Assembly: GCA_938084675.1 (NCBI GenBank)
Contig: CALKGM010000035.1
Span: 1 to 59,646 of the forward strand
Source of the DNA: Candidatus Poseidoniaceae archaeon
GTDB lineage: Archaea; Thermoplasmatota; Poseidoniia; Poseidoniales; Poseidoniaceae
Length of the DNA: 59,646 bases
Reading direction: 5' to 3'
Under the pieces are notes generated by a model, which was given only the letters and a program-made list of their open reading frames with translations, did no database searches and was not told the origin of the DNA. Shown one piece after another: positions 8,927 through 17,749 of this stretch. The translations under genes and the position numbers were made by a program. Within the stretch, counting starts at the first letter, position 1; each line of letters opens with the position of its first letter.

Positions 8927-10795
8927 TCAACAAACTCGTGAACTGTCTTCACCATAGACGTGAATCGGTGCTTGGAACAAATCCTCACACGTGCGGTTAA
9001 CGATAGGGAGCGTCATGCTGGCACCTGCCCAGTTGACTGAGTATCCGCCAACGGCGGCAGGTGAAGGAACGTAATCTTCTCCGGTTTGTGTCATCGTGAT
9101 CGTAATGGAGTCACCGGCTTCAATGAAGACGTCCATGGGCATGAATTCCATCTTTCCGAGAACTGTTGAAAAGGCAACGAGGGCAACGTTTCCGTCACGC
9201 CCTCCGTCCGCAAACCGGAAGTCCATAACAGCGTGACCTAGCCGTAATCCAGAACTGTCTGTCATTACGAGGAATGCGTGAGCACCGTTGGCGGTATGAG
9301 GCGTTATTGGGATATGGAATGTTGGCATACCGGCGATGTAAACATCCGAGTCAAAGGGACCGTATGTGAGCGTGATGGTTTCTGTTCCAGTCACCATAGA
9401 AGCTCCCGATGGACTCATGTCAGCAGCACCAACTTCGAGATAGAACGTATCCTCTGCGGGGTAGGTGGCTTCAAAGCGCCATCCACCACGGTTGTCTTGC
9501 ATTTCAACTCCAAGCGCTGGTGCTCGTCCTTCTCCCTTGAGATACCAGTCAAACCAATACAGCATCTCATCAGCCCAATCCCATCGCAGCGTGTAGGGGT
9601 ATGCTTCAAGGCCCTTCCCAGACGGAAGAGTACTGTGGCCTGTGCTTCGGTCGGGATAGTCATGAGCCCACTGGCCTGCTAGTGTTTTGACTTCAATACC
9701 TGCATCTTCAACAATTTGATGCGTGGGGAATGCCATGTGTGGATCGACGTTCCAATCCTGCATTCCTTGGATAATGTATACTGAACCGTTGTAATTTTCA
9801 ACGACTCGGTCCAAGAAGGAACGCTCTGTCCAATAGGTGTTGCCTGCGTAGTCTACCATTCCACCTGATAGATAAGCGGCTGGGCCGTTAGCGTATCCCT
9901 CAAGGTATCCTTCACAGAGATTTTCTGGGTCTTCAGCGTCGCCGTCGACTCCGAATGAACCGTATACCCCATTGTGCATGATCATACCTCTTGCTTCCAT
10001 GCTTCCGTTTCTCCACATCAGTTCGTGAACACCGATAAGGCCCGACATTGGGACGATGGTCGCCAAGTGAGGATTTCCAAAGGTTGCAGCCTGCCAGGGT
10101 GTTGAGCCGTCATAGGATTTACCGATGAGGCCGACCTTACCGTTTGACCACGATTGGGTTCCAAGCCAGGTTACTGCAGCGTCAATGCCTCGTTGTTCGT
10201 CAGTGCCCATGAGGTCCATACAATGGTTGGACTCGCCTGTACCGAAGACAGAAACTTGGGCAACGCCATATCCATGAGGGACGTAATTCTCAATGAGCAT
10301 CTTGCCGAGTCGGTCTGCTGGCGTCAATGCATCAACATCTCCGTCATCGTAATACGGGCCAACTTCTGCGATGACGGGAACACGACAGGATTCATCTATG
10401 TTTTCGCTTTCATAATCGCACCCCTCGATGACCGGGAGCCATAGTCCGAGATGGACTTCTGCTCCACCGGTGAGTCCTGAACCTCCATCGGCAGCAGTGA
10501 TGGTTGGAACCTCAACATAGACAGAACGAACGGTATCAATTCCGTTTGAACCGTTGATGCTTACTCGAGAATAGATGTCGCTGTCATCATAAGAATTGGA
10601 GGCTCTCTCCCACGGGTCTGGATAGATGTCATATGGAGCTTCCAAGCCGCCATCATCTATTTTTTGGTCCCCAAAACAACCTGCAAGCATGCTCGTTGTA
10701 AAGAGCAATATCACGAGCCATGGCTTAACGTCCATGTTACTACCGGTGAGGCGAACTTTCTTGAACCAATCGGATGCTTGGGTCTTAGGACTCAT
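8927..10795 (-). CDS. CocE/NonD-type alpha/beta-hydrolase lipoprotein (X-Pro peptidase-like)
   Basis: Probable secreted serine hydrolase of the CocE/NonD, PepX S15-like class, cleaving peptide or ester substrates outside the membrane. It has a lipobox (TSMLAGCFGDQ), the nucleophile motif GKSYDG, an acid region around GMQDWNVDPHMAF, a candidate catalytic His in the WAHDYP region, and a C-terminal beta-jelly-roll as in PepX. ATG 10795 is chosen because it overlaps the thioredoxin 3' end by only 11 bp. ATG 10735 would give a more classical short lipoprotein signal and is a serious alternative. It is probably in one operon with thioredoxin upstream. Confidence 0.85.
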   Translation of the reverse strand: MSPKTQASDWFKKVRLTGSNMDVKPWLVILLFTTSMLAGCFGDQKIDDGGLEAPYDIYPDPWERASNSYDDSDIYSRVSINGSNGIDTVRSVYVEVPTITAADGGSGLTGGAEVHLGLWLPVIEGCDYESENIDESCRVPVIAEVGPYYDDGDVDALTPADRLGKMLIENYVPHGYGVAQVSVFGTGESNHCMDLMGTDEQRGIDAAVTWLGTQSWSNGKVGLIGKSYDGSTPWQAATFGNPHLATIVPMSGLIGVHELMWRNGSMEARGMIMHNGVYGSFGVDGDAEDPENLCEGYLEGYANGPAAYLSGGMVDYAGNTYWTERSFLDRVVENYNGSVYIIQGMQDWNVDPHMAFPTHQIVEDAGIEVKTLAGQWAHDYPDRSTGHSTLPSGKGLEAYPYTLRWDWADEMLYWFDWYLKGEGRAPALGVEMQDNRGGWRFEATYPAEDTFYLEVGAADMSPSGASMVTGTETITLTYGPFDSDVYIAGMPTFHIPITPHTANGAHAFLVMTDSSGLRLGHAVMDFRFADGGRDGNVALVAFSTVLGKMEFMPMDVFIEAGDSITITMTQTGEDYVPSPAAVGGYSVNWAGASMTLPIVNRTCEDLFQAPIHVYGEDSSRVC

Positions 10796-11171
10796 TGCCT
10801 TCTTTTTCAGCCATTTCGGCTCGTACTTCGTCCATGTCAATTTCCTTAATTTTGAGGACAAGATCTCTCAGGGCGTCTTCGGGGAGGGCTCCAGGCTGCA
10901 TGAAAACACCAATTCCTTCCTTGAATACTATCGTGGTTGGAATTGACCGAATTCCAAACATTCCAGCAAGTTGTTGCTGGTCTTCTGTGTCAATTTTTCC
11001 AAAAACTACATCGGGAAAATCTTCGGAAACACGCTCGTAAACGGGACCGTATGCCTTACATGGGCCACACCATTCGGCCCAAAAGTCCAAAATAACGATG
11101 TCGTTGTTTTCAATGGTTTCAGCAAATATAGGTTCGGTAAGGTCTTGGGTGGCCATAGCGTTCGCGAGCAT
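10785..11171 (-). CDS. trxA: Thioredoxin
   Basis: Dithiol redox protein with the canonical active site WCGPC (residues 34-38) inside the segment VILDFWAEWCGPCKA, and the cis-proline loop SIPT. 128 aa, with a charged C-terminal extension (about 15-20 residues) beyond the usual fold. ATG 11171 is preceded by AAAAGG, which supports it. ATG 11156 (MATQDL) resembles bacterial thioredoxin N-termini and is also possible. It lacks a signal peptide, so it is cytosolic. It overlaps the downstream hydrolase gene. Confidence 0.93.
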   Translation of the reverse strand: MLANAMATQDLTEPIFAETIENNDIVILDFWAEWCGPCKAYGPVYERVSEDFPDVVFGKIDTEDQQQLAGMFGIRSIPTTIVFKEGIGVFMQPGALPEDALRDLVLKIKEIDMDEVRAEMAEKEGNES

Positions 11172-11250
11172 TGGGGCCTTTTGAACTCATGTCCTACAAT
11201 CAAAGACAACAAGGGATTGCTTGATGTGCTGAATCGTTCTCCGACCATAC

Positions 11251-13827
11251 ATGCGAAACGGCACAACACTCGCCATCCTTCTATCCGCCTTGTTCCTAAT
11301 GTCCACCCTTGGGACTGCAATCACAATGGAAGAGGACACTGAAATCATGCCCGCCGCAGGGCGAGACTCCAGTGACATCCGAATCAGCGAAATCCTTGTT
11401 TCTGCGTCCTCCGAAGATTACAACGGAACCGATTGGAATAACGATGGATACATCGGTTCATCCTCTGACCAATTTATTGAACTCTGGAACAGTGGTTCAG
11501 AGCCGGTTGATGTCTCAAACTGGCTCCTTGATGATTCGCCAGAAGAAGGTTCAGCCCCATGCCGCCTTGCTTGGAACACAACCATTGAGGCTGATGGCCA
11601 CATTGTGATTTTCAGAGACAGTTCCCGAATTGAGTTGGATTATTTTGACCCTGACTCAGCCAGCATATCCGATGCTAACGGGAACCTCATTGACTCGCTC
11701 TCATACCCTGCTGAAGACTCATGGTGGGACACATCCTACGTCAAGGACCTTTCAGGAACCATCACCAAGGTTTCACCCCCGACTCCAGGATGGGAAGGTT
11801 CAGCAACCTACATCGTCGCACAAAACATGGTCCGTTGCTACGGACTTAGTGACAATTCACATGATGGCGCATACGTGCTGAAGGGAAGAGTGGTCCCCAT
11901 GACTGGGGAGGCGCACGTCATCAATGAAGGCCATATTCTGGTCCAAGATGGAATGATTGAGGCAGTATGGGGAGACAACATTCCCTCAAACATCCAACTC
12001 TCCAACGTTCCTGTGATTGAAACTGACGGAACAATTTATCCTGGGCTAATCGACCTTCACAATCACCTTCACTACAACCAAGCACCGTTATGGGACATGG
12101 ACACGCATCTTTCTCAGAACAGCCAAAACGAATGGGGCGGCTACAATAACCGCTATGAATGGAAAAATCACCCAGATTATAGCGAACAAGTAACCAAGCC
12201 GAAAATGCTGGTCCACTCTGGACCTTATTGGAACATGGAATCAGAAGCAATGAAGTACATCGAAATGAAGTCAATCGTTGGTGGTACAACCGCTGCACAG
12301 GGAAGCCCCATGAACCCGAATGACAGCTATGGGACCATCCTTTCACGTAACATTGAAGACTACAATTTTGGAAGGGATGAAATCCATACCAAGGTCACTG
12401 AACTTACCTCCGATTACGTCGGGAACCACATAAAGACAGGAAATGCGAGTGGAGAACTGGATGCTTGGTTCGTCCACATAGCGGAAGGCGTTGACGAACG
12501 CAGTCGGGCGGAATTTGACATCCTCGTACAAAACAATTTGTTGGTTGGAGAGCTTGTTCTTATTCACGGTGTAGCACTTGGAGAAAATGAATTCACGCAG
12601 ATGGCAGCAGCAGGCTCAACCTTAGTTTGGTCTCCTTTGTCCAACCTCCTGTTGTATGGAAACACTGCTGATGTCGCTGCAGCAAAGGCTGCTGGAGTTC
12701 ACATCACACTCGCACCAGATTGGGCACCATCAGGCTCAAAATCACCTCTGCATGAACTCAAAGTCGCTGATTTGTGGGATGATGAAATGCTCGGGGATAT
12801 CTTCACCGATTATGAAATGGTTGAGATGGTCACATCCGGTGCAGCACTTGCCACAAACTGGCAGAATGAAGTCGGCACGATCACAGCCGGAACTGCTGCT
12901 GACCTCGTGGTTGTAGACAACATTCACACCAACCCATATCGCAATCTCATCAACGCAGTCGACCCTGACATCCGACTATCAATCGTCGGCGGCCTTGCAA
13001 TATACGGCGATACCGACCTCATGACCTCGCTCAAGGGAACCGACCACGAACCTGCTGGAGCCTTTGGAAAATCCTTGGACATCACATACCTTGCTGCACC
13101 AGAGGGTGCTCAAACATGGGCGAGCATCACTGAGAATCTCACCATGGCTATGCGATTTGACCCTGACGAAATGTCCGCAGCCTTTGGCGATGCATCTGAC
13201 TTTAGCAGCGTCACATCCGGCATGACAAATGTTGGACTAGACCCTTGGTATACCTACGGTGATGAGCGCTATTTCAACGTCATAAACGGCTCTGGAAACG
13301 CTAACGCCCAAATCAGCATGTCCCTCTTGTATGATCGCTATTATGACCGTGCAGAGAACCTGCCAGTCGTAACAGACTTCGAAGTTATTGACGGACCAAC
13401 CGTGGTGCCTTGTGATGACGGAACAAATCCACCATGCAATACCGGAGGAACCGATAACGGAGGAACTGACAATGGAGGAACCGATAACGGAGGAACTGAC
13501 AATGGAGGAACCGATAACGGAGGAACCGACACTGGTGGAACCGATAACGGAGGAACCGACACTGGTGGAACCGACATCCCAGATAATCCACTTGATGACC
13601 AACAATCCAGCGAGGACGAAGCCAAGGACAAAGCCTTGTTGTTGTTCCTAGGTTTGGTTGTTGTCATGCTGGTTGCTTTGTTCTTCGTATCACGAGGAGG
13701 AGAAGACGCCCTAGCAGCAGAGGTTCGCATTGAGAAGATGTGGGAGGAAGGAAATGCAGAAGTCTTGGAGGACGTTGCTTTTGTCCCGTCCATGCCTCCG
13801 ATGGAGCCTCCAAAGGAAGAAGAATGA
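11251..13827 (+). CDS. Membrane-anchored extracellular amidohydrolase with lamin-tail domain
   Basis: 858 aa mosaic. Residues 1-25 are a signal peptide. Residues about 45-180 match a lamin-tail domain (IRISEIL, FIELWNSG, WLLDD, DGHIVIF). Residues about 200-620 are an amidohydrolase with the metal motif DLHNHLH and a late Asp (LAPDWAPSG), like imidazolonepropionase- or adenosine-deaminase-type hydrolases. Residues about 732-775 are a GGTDN repeat linker. A transmembrane helix (ALLLFLGLVVVMLVALFF) and an acidic, Pro-rich cytosolic tail follow. The predicted topology puts the enzyme outside the cell; the substrate is unknown. The stop codon directly abuts that of cysS. Confidence 0.85.
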   Translation: MRNGTTLAILLSALFLMSTLGTAITMEEDTEIMPAAGRDSSDIRISEILVSASSEDYNGTDWNNDGYIGSSSDQFIELWNSGSEPVDVSNWLLDDSPEEGSAPCRLAWNTTIEADGHIVIFRDSSRIELDYFDPDSASISDANGNLIDSLSYPAEDSWWDTSYVKDLSGTITKVSPPTPGWEGSATYIVAQNMVRCYGLSDNSHDGAYVLKGRVVPMTGEAHVINEGHILVQDGMIEAVWGDNIPSNIQLSNVPVIETDGTIYPGLIDLHNHLHYNQAPLWDMDTHLSQNSQNEWGGYNNRYEWKNHPDYSEQVTKPKMLVHSGPYWNMESEAMKYIEMKSIVGGTTAAQGSPMNPNDSYGTILSRNIEDYNFGRDEIHTKVTELTSDYVGNHIKTGNASGELDAWFVHIAEGVDERSRAEFDILVQNNLLVGELVLIHGVALGENEFTQMAAAGSTLVWSPLSNLLLYGNTADVAAAKAAGVHITLAPDWAPSGSKSPLHELKVADLWDDEMLGDIFTDYEMVEMVTSGAALATNWQNEVGTITAGTAADLVVVDNIHTNPYRNLINAVDPDIRLSIVGGLAIYGDTDLMTSLKGTDHEPAGAFGKSLDITYLAAPEGAQTWASITENLTMAMRFDPDEMSAAFGDASDFSSVTSGMTNVGLDPWYTYGDERYFNVINGSGNANAQISMSLLYDRYYDRAENLPVVTDFEVIDGPTVVPCDDGTNPPCNTGGTDNGGTDNGGTDNGGTDNGGTDNGGTDTGGTDNGGTDTGGTDIPDNPLDDQQSSEDEAKDKALLLFLGLVVVMLVALFFVSRGGEDALAAEVRIEKMWEEGNAEVLEDVAFVPSMPPMEPPKEEE
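13444..13575 (+). repeat. GGTDN pentapeptide-coding repeat (15-bp units)
   Basis: Nearly nine consecutive 15-bp units encoding GGTDN or GGTDT, between the amidohydrolase domain and the transmembrane helix. Units alternate between synonymous codons, which shows higher-order 30-bp duplication. It likely serves as a flexible stalk. Unlike GGNNT it carries no N-x-S/T sequon. Confidence 0.9.
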
Positions 13828-15324
13828 TCAGGCGAGGTCCCAAGTTGGGCCTTCTGAACTATCTACTACGATAACGCCAAGTTCATTGAGTTCGTCCCGA
13901 ATAGCATCTGCACGTGGCCAGTCTTTGTTGGCTCTTGCTTCACTTCGTTGTAAGAGCAATGCTTCCACTTCGTCAGCAATCTCTGCTCGTCGCGGATCAT
14001 CTTCGGGTTCTGCAAGCGCCATCTCACGGCTCGGTAGAACACCAAGCACTTTTCCTGCAGTCTCTTCAAGAAGTTGAACTGCATAATTACCAAACGCATT
14101 CTTATCGGCATCATCAAGTCCAGATTGAAGCATTTTCCCAATTTCGCGAGCCATGCCGAGAACTTTGGCAACGGCTTCTCTTGAATTGAAATCATCATCC
14201 ATAGCTCGGGCGAAACCTTCAGCCATCTTTTCGAGTAAGCCAAGTGTTTTGACGAGGGGTTGCTCAGATGTCAAATCTGGCTTTGGAAGGCTTACAGGTG
14301 AATCATCAGAGCATGCCTTCAAAGCAGAAACATAGGATTCTAAAACCCGATTATAATTGCGGTCTGCATCTTTCAGAAGCGTCTCATTCATGTCAATTGG
14401 TGAACGATAATGAGCATTGATGAGGGCGAACCGTAGAACCATTGCGTCAACATGCTGAAGAATGTCTCGGATGGCCCAAAAATTCCCGAGGGATTTACTC
14501 ATCTTTTCTCCGTCAATGTTCACAAACCCGTTGTGAAGCCAATGATGAACAACAGGCGAATGGCCGGTATGGCACTCTCCTTGGAAAATTTCTGCTTCAT
14601 GGTGTGGGAAGCGTAGGTCGTGGCCTCCTCCATGAATATCGAATTCTTTGTCAAAGTGGTCTAGAGACATAGCAGTACACTCAATGTGCCATCCCGGTCG
14701 ACCCGGGCCCCAGGGAGATTCCCATGTGGGTTCGTTTGGTTTTGCTGCTTTCCATAAAGCGAAATCCTTGTGGTCTCGCTTGGTAGAAGCAGTTCCATCA
14801 ACTCGACCACCTGCTCCTGAACGAACCGCATCAATGGACTGACCGGTGAGTATTCCATACTTATCCGGGGCTGAATCGACATGAAAGTAAACGCCGTCAT
14901 CCGTCACATAGGCATGTTTCTTGTTGATGAGGTCCTCTGTGATTGAGATCATTTGGTCCACGTAATCTGTACATCGGGGGTAGGAATCTGCTCTGAGAAT
15001 ATTGAGTGCATCCATGTCTTCGTAGTAAGCCTCAATATTTTGGTCAACCAATGCTTTCCAGTCCCCGTCCAATTCATTGGCTCTCGTAATGATTTTATCA
15101 TCAATATCTGTGAAATTCTGCACATAATCAACGTCAAATCCACTTGCTTCAAGCCATCGGTGAATCAAATCAAACGCAAGGTAACATCTTGCATGGCCAA
15201 GGTGACAACGGTCGTAAACTGTCACCCCACACACATACATCGATACTTTACCCGGTTCGAGAGTCGTAAAGTCCACTTTTTCTCGTCGTTTCGTGTCGTG
15301 AACGCGAATGGGCATGGGTCTCAT
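13828..15324 (-). CDS. cysS: Cysteine--tRNA ligase
   Basis: Class I synthetase charging tRNA-Cys. 498 aa. It contains the N-terminal zinc ligand Cys32 (YVCGVTVYD), the HIGH motif HLGH (41-44), the tRNA/zinc segment GWHIECTAMS with Cys216, the HHEAE metal site (241-245) and KMSKS (274-278), then a DALR-type helical C-terminal domain. The alternative start MPIRV lies three residues downstream. Its stop (TCA at 13828) directly touches the amidohydrolase stop, leaving no room for a conventional terminator. Confidence 0.96.
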   Translation of the reverse strand: MRPMPIRVHDTKRREKVDFTTLEPGKVSMYVCGVTVYDRCHLGHARCYLAFDLIHRWLEASGFDVDYVQNFTDIDDKIITRANELDGDWKALVDQNIEAYYEDMDALNILRADSYPRCTDYVDQMISITEDLINKKHAYVTDDGVYFHVDSAPDKYGILTGQSIDAVRSGAGGRVDGTASTKRDHKDFALWKAAKPNEPTWESPWGPGRPGWHIECTAMSLDHFDKEFDIHGGGHDLRFPHHEAEIFQGECHTGHSPVVHHWLHNGFVNIDGEKMSKSLGNFWAIRDILQHVDAMVLRFALINAHYRSPIDMNETLLKDADRNYNRVLESYVSALKACSDDSPVSLPKPDLTSEQPLVKTLGLLEKMAEGFARAMDDDFNSREAVAKVLGMAREIGKMLQSGLDDADKNAFGNYAVQLLEETAGKVLGVLPSREMALAEPEDDPRRAEIADEVEALLLQRSEARANKDWPRADAIRDELNELGVIVVDSSEGPTWDLA

Positions 15325-15383
15325 GCGGCGGTGTATGCAGACACACTTGAAGGTTCATACGAGACCCGTGGCTAGGCGGGTGT

Positions 15384-16403
15384 ATGGAGGAGCCTTCTTC
15401 ACCGCGTATTTTCGTGACTGGAGTAAACGGACACATTGGAAATCATATTGTTCGGGACCTGCTTGAACATGGCTACAGCGTGAAGGGTTCGGTTCGTTCA
15501 CTCTCTGACCCATCAAAAGTTGACCATGTTTTACAGCATGCCAAGGACTTGGGGATGGAAGACCGATTGGAACTTGTTGAAGGAGATGTTTTGGATGCTG
15601 ATGGTTGGGCTGAACACCTGACTGGCTGTGATGGACTGTTTCATACTGCAACTATTTACAGCACTCAAGGCGATACACAAGCCATCCTTGACACCGCAAA
15701 CAAAGGCACCATGCATCTGTTTCATGCTGCTGCAAACGCCCAAATTCCGAGAGTCGTCTACACTTCAAGCACAGCAGCAGTTGGAACCGAACCCAAAGGT
15801 CAACTGAAAGATGAATCAAACTGGCAGACCGACACAAATTTACCTTATACCACTGCAAAAACCCAAGCAGAGCACTTGGCGTGGGAACTTGCGACACAAC
15901 TTGAGCTGGACGTCCGCATCATCAATCCAACCGCAGTACTTGGAGGCGGTTTCGTTCGCCCCACACCAAGCGTTGATTTTTTCCAAGATGCACTGAAAGG
16001 AGCATTTCCAGTAGCACCAAAGTTTCCAATGGCGGTCGTCCACGTTCGTGATGTAGCACGTGCTCACAGACGTGCGTTTGAGGTTGACAACGCTGAGGGA
16101 AGGTTCATTCTGGCCCCGCACACGAATCTTACCCTGTCAACCATCTGCCGAAAGATACGGGAATTGTATCCTGAATCAAAATCCCCCAAACTTGCTTTGC
16201 CCAACATACTGCTACCCCTAGCAGTGTTCCAGGATTGGCTGGGGGGATTGTTCGGCAAACAACGCTATTTAACCCGTGCAGTTGTTAAATCTCTAGGAAA
16301 GGGAGATACGAATTATTCAAGTGAAAAGGCTGAACGAGTTCTAGGCATGACATGGGAGGGTTTTGACACGTGCATCAGAGATACGGTCGACGCTTACCGT
16401 TGA
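15384..16403 (+). CDS. Extended-SDR NAD(P)-dependent epimerase/reductase
   Basis: 339 aa. The Rossmann glycine motif reads VTGVNGHIG near the N-terminus and the catalytic YxxxK is YTTAK, preceded by the Ser region SSTAAVG. The layout is that of dihydroflavonol-4-reductase/3-beta-HSD-like extended SDRs, which reduce or epimerise aldehydes, ketones or sugar nucleotides. The exact substrate cannot be read from sequence. It is divergent from cysS across about 60 bp and is followed by a membrane protein gene about 30 bp downstream. Confidence 0.87.
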   Translation: MEEPSSPRIFVTGVNGHIGNHIVRDLLEHGYSVKGSVRSLSDPSKVDHVLQHAKDLGMEDRLELVEGDVLDADGWAEHLTGCDGLFHTATIYSTQGDTQAILDTANKGTMHLFHAAANAQIPRVVYTSSTAAVGTEPKGQLKDESNWQTDTNLPYTTAKTQAEHLAWELATQLELDVRIINPTAVLGGGFVRPTPSVDFFQDALKGAFPVAPKFPMAVVHVRDVARAHRRAFEVDNAEGRFILAPHTNLTLSTICRKIRELYPESKSPKLALPNILLPLAVFQDWLGGLFGKQRYLTRAVVKSLGKGDTNYSSEKAERVLGMTWEGFDTCIRDTVDAYR

Positions 16404-16432
16404 CCCTCAGGCAAGGAAACCTCCTTGCGATC

Positions 16433-17107
16433 ATGAGTTGGTTGGTTCCTACAATGACTGTGATTGCAGCGATGACCATTCATTTTGCAAGCGGAGCCCG
16501 AGCCTTTCCAATCTTCATATCTGAAGCGGACTATCCAGGGCTCCAACGAACTGTTTTCACGTATGGACTTATTCTCACCGGCTTCTTGCAGATGATGTTT
16601 GCCTGGCATCTGTACCACGGATTAACTCCAAAGAATCACCGTCTGTGGAATGCATCTTGTCTTGCGGGCATCATCGTTGGGTTCCATGTCATCTTGGTGG
16701 CGTATTATGACATGTACGACCACATTGACCCGCACATCTATGCCTCAATGGTAGCCTTTGGAGGTGGCATTATTTGGGCGATATTGGGGCACTTCGCACT
16801 GGATCCGTCAACAAGTCCAGGTTCAAAAATGAGGAAAACAGGTATTACAGCCTCCCTCCTGTCACTCGTAGTCATGATTGTGTCGTTCCAGTACGCCGTG
16901 AGCACCTTTGACACCGAGGGGTTAACCACTGAAGAATTCCTTAACAAGGCTCAATTTGGAATTAATTTTGCTGGGCCTGCAGAATACTTGGTCGTTGGAG
17001 GACTCATGATGGCGTTAGCGTCCTTCGGAATCGATTTGAATCAAGCACAAGAACAACTGCCAGCCAGTGAAACCAATACCCAAGGAATCAACCAAAATGA
17101 TATCTGA
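16433..17107 (+). CDS. Six-helix membrane protein, Frag1/DRAM/Sfk1-like
   Basis: 224 aa with about six hydrophobic segments, starting at ATG 16433 (MSWLVPTM). The first loop reads FPIFISEADYPGLQRTVFTYG, resembling the conserved FP-ISE loop of the Frag1/DRAM/Sfk1 family; this link is moderate. A frame extension to 16370 would overlap the SDR gene and has no hydrophobic content. The end overlaps the convergent LysE-like gene by 20 bp. Role unknown, perhaps lipid or membrane homeostasis by analogy. Confidence 0.65.
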   Translation: MSWLVPTMTVIAAMTIHFASGARAFPIFISEADYPGLQRTVFTYGLILTGFLQMMFAWHLYHGLTPKNHRLWNASCLAGIIVGFHVILVAYYDMYDHIDPHIYASMVAFGGGIIWAILGHFALDPSTSPGSKMRKTGITASLLSLVVMIVSFQYAVSTFDTEGLTTEEFLNKAQFGINFAGPAEYLVVGGLMMALASFGIDLNQAQEQLPASETNTQGINQNDI

Positions 17108-17724
17108 GCAACATCAACGCGCTCAACATCAACAAAAGAACTCCCAAAGCCAAAATTACAATCCGTGCAAATTTCGGATTTGATATTCGTTGCTGAACAC
17201 GATCACCGACATTCGTCCAAACTCCCATTGATAGAACCCCGAAGGAAGTATTGACGGTCGCTATGAAGAATGTGCCGAGGACTCCGCCGGGAATTCCTCC
17301 TGGTTCGGATTCAAAAGATGTTAACATCACCGTGAGCAATGAAAAAATAACCATCCATTGCTTTGTGTTGACAATTTGCATGGCGATGCCTGTCTTCAAT
17401 CCCAATTTGGGAATTGAAGTTGCAACATTAACTGTACGCTTTGAAGTTCCAATAAAGATGAGCCCAAGCCCAAGAAGTATCATCAAGATGGAGCCAAGGT
17501 AATGGAGAATTTTTCCTAAAAAACTGTCTGCATCAAACGCATTTACTGCTAGTCCACAGATAACGTTCACACCAAAAACCAATTCCAAGACCGATAATCA
17601 ACGGAATATTTGAGCGACGCCCGTGAATTGATGCATGGGCAGCACAGGTAGAATTGTTCGGCCCCGGGACGGCCATCCCGAGAGCCAGAAGAGAGAGCAA
17701 CGCTGCAAGAGTAGTCCATTCCAT
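17088..17724 (-). pseudogene. LysE/RhtB-family amino-acid exporter, frameshifted
   Basis: Two overlapping minus-strand frames together make a complete LysE-family exporter. The first part starts at ATG 17724 (MEWTTLAALL) and holds the family motif GMAVPGPNN and a glycine-rich helix ending GLGIGF. The second part continues GVNVICGLAVNAF and carries the remaining helices to the stop at 17088. The switch lies at a five-base A run (T run on the coding strand) at 17574-17578: four bases instead of five would fuse the halves into about 211 aa, the normal family length. This is either a recent inactivating insertion or a sequencing/assembly error. The gene follows mutY by 25 bp. Confidence 0.8.
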
Positions 17725-17749
17725 GACATCAACAACGAAAGAGGTGGTA

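Noticed and set aside
13341-13793. Minus-strand frame with VPPLS units across the GGTDN tract
   Set aside because: Composition follows from the repeat; the plus-strand amidohydrolase explains the region.
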